From Hyphomonadaceae bacterium UBA1001 (GTDB lineage: Bacteria; Pseudomonadota; Alphaproteobacteria; Caulobacterales; Aquidulcibacteraceae): a DNA stretch of 7,772 bases. Shown in pieces: positions 5,749 through 7,772 of the stretch (positions are counted from its first letter, which is position 1; each line of letters begins with the position of its first letter). The position numbers were made by a program, and so were the translations under genes. The stretch is taken from assembly GCA_002291875.1 (NCBI GenBank), contig DBAV01000194.1:1-7772 (forward strand), written 5' to 3'. The notes beneath the pieces are model-generated. The model was not told where the DNA came from, ran no database searches, and was given only the letters and a program-made list of their open reading frames with translations.

Positions 5749-7772
5749 ATGGCCGACACAGTCCATCACGCCCCGCACAACGCGCCGGCCCCGGGCAGGG
5801 GGCCGCAAATGCCAGCTGCGCAAGGATTCCCTGAACCCCCCGCAGATGATCGTTCCGCAGATGCAATGACAGCTGCGGGCGCGCGCCGGCCCGCAAGGCG
5901 CTGGCTGGGCTGGACCCTGATCGGCCTTGGCGCGGGGGTGGCGGTCGGGCTGGCGGCGGTGTGGTCGAACCGGACCGGGGTTGCGCACTGGGTGGTGACG
6001 CGCGCCCTCGACGATCTGGGTGCGGACGCCCGCTTCGACCTTCCGCGCCTGGATGCGAACCGCGCACGGGTCGAGAATCTGGTCGTCGGCCCGGCGGCGG
6101 ACCCGACCCTGGTGGTGACGGCGGCCGAGCTGGAACTGGACTGGAGCAATCCCTTTACCCCGCGCCTTGCCGCGCTGCGCGCCGAGGGCGTGCGTGTGGC
6201 GCTGGACGTGCGCCCCGACGGCAGTGTGGACTGGGGCGGGCTGGCCCCGTTCCTGCGACCGGGCGGGGGCGGCGCCAATCCGCTGGACGGGGCGTCCCTG
6301 CAGATTGCCGGCCTGACCTATGACGTCCAGACCCCCTGGGGCGCGGTGACGGGTGAGGGCGGTGCGGCAGGGGCGGTGGGCGGCGCCTTAAGCCTGACGC
6401 TGTCCGCCCGCCCGGCCACGCTGCGGTCGGGCGACACCACGGCCGACCTGCGGGCCTTTGATGCACGCCTCTCGACCACAACCGATGGCGGGCTGGTGGG
6501 GGATGCTGTGCTGCGCGCCAATGTGCGCGGCGCCGCGCTTCAGGCCACGGACATCCGGCTGAACGCCGACGCGGGGGGACGGGTGGACGGCAGCCGCGGC
6601 ACGCTGCGCCTGTCGCTGGACCCGGTTTCGCTGCGCGCTGGCGGGCAGGCGATCGAGGCGCTCGCCGGCACGGTGGTGCTGGACGCCAGCAATTGGCGCG
6701 CCGGACCACAGGGCCCCGCAACGCGTGAAGGCGCGCTGGCCGCCAGGACATGGCGCGTGGTGTTCGACCTGACCGCCCGCGCGCTGGAGGGCCAGCCCCT
6801 GTCGGGCCGGGCCGCAGCGCTGCAGGCCAGCCTGGCACCCATTGCCGAGGGCGGGATTGGCGGCGACTGGACGCTGGACGCCGCAGACGCTGCGTTTCTG
6901 GGCCACAGCGCGGCCACCATGGCGGCGCGCGGGACGCTGAGGCTCACGCCCGCGGACGCCGGCCCCGCAGCGGGGCAGGCGGGCGGCTGGGACGTGCTGG
7001 CCGAGGGCGAGGCACGCCTGGGCAGGGCCGCCCTGTCGCGCACCCTTCGCGAGGATATCCTGGTCGCCGCTGCCCCCCTGCCACCGCCCTTTGGCGAGGC
7101 GGCGCGCACCATCGTGGATCAGGGACTGGCGCGCTTTGACACGCGCCTGCCGCTGCGCCTGGTGCGGCTGGCCGATGGCACCGGATCGGTCTCGGTGGCC
7201 GGACCCCTTGAGGCGCGGGCGGGCAATGGCCTGCAGCTGCGCTGGACCGCGCAGGGCGCGCGCCCGCTGCTGGCGGTGGCGCTGGGCGGCGATGCCGGCG
7301 TTCAGATGGGCGGCGACATCGCCCTGACAGGCGCGGGGCTGGCGCCCGTTTCGGTGGGCCTTCGCACCCTGACCACCGGCCCGGGCGACGCATTGTCGCT
7401 CTCGGCCGCAGTGACCATTGCACCCTGGACGATCGGGGCAACGCGCCTCGCCGTTCCCCAGGCCGAGGTGGACTGGCGCGGTGCGGGCGGACGCAGCACC
7501 GGCCGCGCCGTGGGCACCGCATTCTGGGACGGCCCCCTTGCAGGCATGACCCTCGGGGGGGCACGCGCCGACTTCGACCTTGATCTGCGCGGGCGCGGCG
7601 CCCGTCTGGAGGTGACGCCCCGCACCGGCTGCCCCGTCGTCACGGCCCGGACAGTGACCACGCCGGCCGGGATCCTTTCGGGCGTGCGGCTGCCGGTGTG
7701 CGCCGCGCCGGGCCAGCCGCTTCTGGCGATTGCCGACGGGCGTCTGGGCGGGGCGGCGTTGGTGGGGGCGCT
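5749..7772 (+). CDS. YdbH-like/AsmA-like membrane-anchored envelope protein, 3' end outside the window
   Basis: The frame starts after the stop at 5725-5727 and stays open to the last base, giving at least 674 residues. Residues 1-50 are a Pro/Ala/Arg-rich cytosolic tail. RWLGWTLIGLGAGVAVGLAA (51-70) plus a few residues form one membrane anchor, placing the remainder in the periplasm. The following part (about 75-170) has the look of AsmA-like proteins: a TRALDDLGADARFDLPRL stretch, a short strand on accessory elements, then RVALDVRPDGSVDWGGLAPF (149-168). The rest is a long run of Gly/Ala/Leu-rich beta strands without catalytic motifs. In alphaproteobacteria such proteins are commonly assigned to the YdbH family. 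E. coli YdbH, with TamB and YhdP, forms bridges carrying phospholipids to the outer membrane. YdbH genes are often followed by ynbE and ydbL, which would be outside the window. The family call rests on architecture and a few motif resemblances. TamB or another AsmA-like protein cannot be excluded because the C-terminal domain is missing. Confidence 0.78.
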   Translation, partial: MADTVHHAPHNAPAPGRGPQMPAAQGFPEPPADDRSADAMTAAGARRPARRWLGWTLIGLGAGVAVGLAAVWSNRTGVAHWVVTRALDDLGADARFDLPRLDANRARVENLVVGPAADPTLVVTAAELELDWSNPFTPRLAALRAEGVRVALDVRPDGSVDWGGLAPFLRPGGGGANPLDGASLQIAGLTYDVQTPWGAVTGEGGAAGAVGGALSLTLSARPATLRSGDTTADLRAFDARLSTTTDGGLVGDAVLRANVRGAALQATDIRLNADAGGRVDGSRGTLRLSLDPVSLRAGGQAIEALAGTVVLDASNWRAGPQGPATREGALAARTWRVVFDLTARALEGQPLSGRAAALQASLAPIAEGGIGGDWTLDAADAAFLGHSAATMAARGTLRLTPADAGPAAGQAGGWDVLAEGEARLGRAALSRTLREDILVAAAPLPPPFGEAARTIVDQGLARFDTRLPLRLVRLADGTGSVSVAGPLEARAGNGLQLRWTAQGARPLLAVALGGDAGVQMGGDIALTGAGLAPVSVGLRTLTTGPGDALSLSAAVTIAPWTIGATRLAVPQAEVDWRGAGGRSTGRAVGTAFWDGPLAGMTLGGARADFDLDLRGRGARLEVTPRTGCPVVTARTVTTPAGILSGVRLPVCAAPGQPLLAIADGRLGGAALVGA

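Noticed and set aside
5583..5834. An 83-codon plus-strand frame with a GTG start
   Set aside because: It has no Shine-Dalgarno, overlaps the start of the YdbH-like gene, and has no motif.
5961..7139. Plus-strand frames at 5961-6323 and 6750-7139, and minus-strand frames at 6155-7112
   Set aside because: They are shadows of the YdbH-like frame, which stays open from 5728 to the window end and has a proper membrane anchor and AsmA-like pattern.

Overview
The window is a GC-rich (visibly well above 60 %) bacterial chromosomal segment. The protein families and codon use (third positions almost all G or C) point to an alphaproteobacterium; family-level placement (Caulobacterales, Sphingomonadales and Rhodobacterales are all possible) is a guess. 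I see no insertion sequence, integrase, phage gene, CRISPR array or compositional break. It reads as ordinary core chromosome, with a few less-studied proteins.

Layout, left to right. (1) Positions 1-558, + strand: the C-terminal part of a DUF2459-like protein that enters from outside the window; a hairpin encloses its stop codon. (2) 648-1235, +: a stand-alone ClpP-family serine protease with an intact Ser-His-Asp triad but without the usual axial-loop N-terminus. (3) 1296-1371, +: tRNA-Ala(CGC), with its own promoter and an intrinsic terminator at 1400-1423. (4) 1563-3149, +: pgi, glucose-6-phosphate isomerase. (5) 3146-3865, -: an unrecognised soluble protein whose stop codon shares a CTAG with the pgi stop. 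(6) 3997-5400, -: a membrane-anchored M23 metallopeptidase of the Csd3/MepM type, probably the first gene of a two-gene minus-strand unit with (5). (7) 5401-5748: a 348-bp divergent intergenic region holding a cluster of inverted repeats and a weak small ORF. (8) 5749 to the right edge, +: a membrane-anchored AsmA-like protein of the YdbH type, running out of the window. It has no in-frame stop up to the last base.

Functional picture: central carbon metabolism (pgi), translation (tRNA-Ala), proteolysis (ClpP-like) and the cell envelope (M23 peptidase on one strand, YdbH/AsmA-like bridge protein on the other). The two envelope genes start back to back and could share a control region. I found no convincing new defence, mobile or biosynthetic system. 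The points most worth a second look are the atypical ClpP paralogue, the unrecognised 239-residue protein, and the hairpin-rich divergent region.
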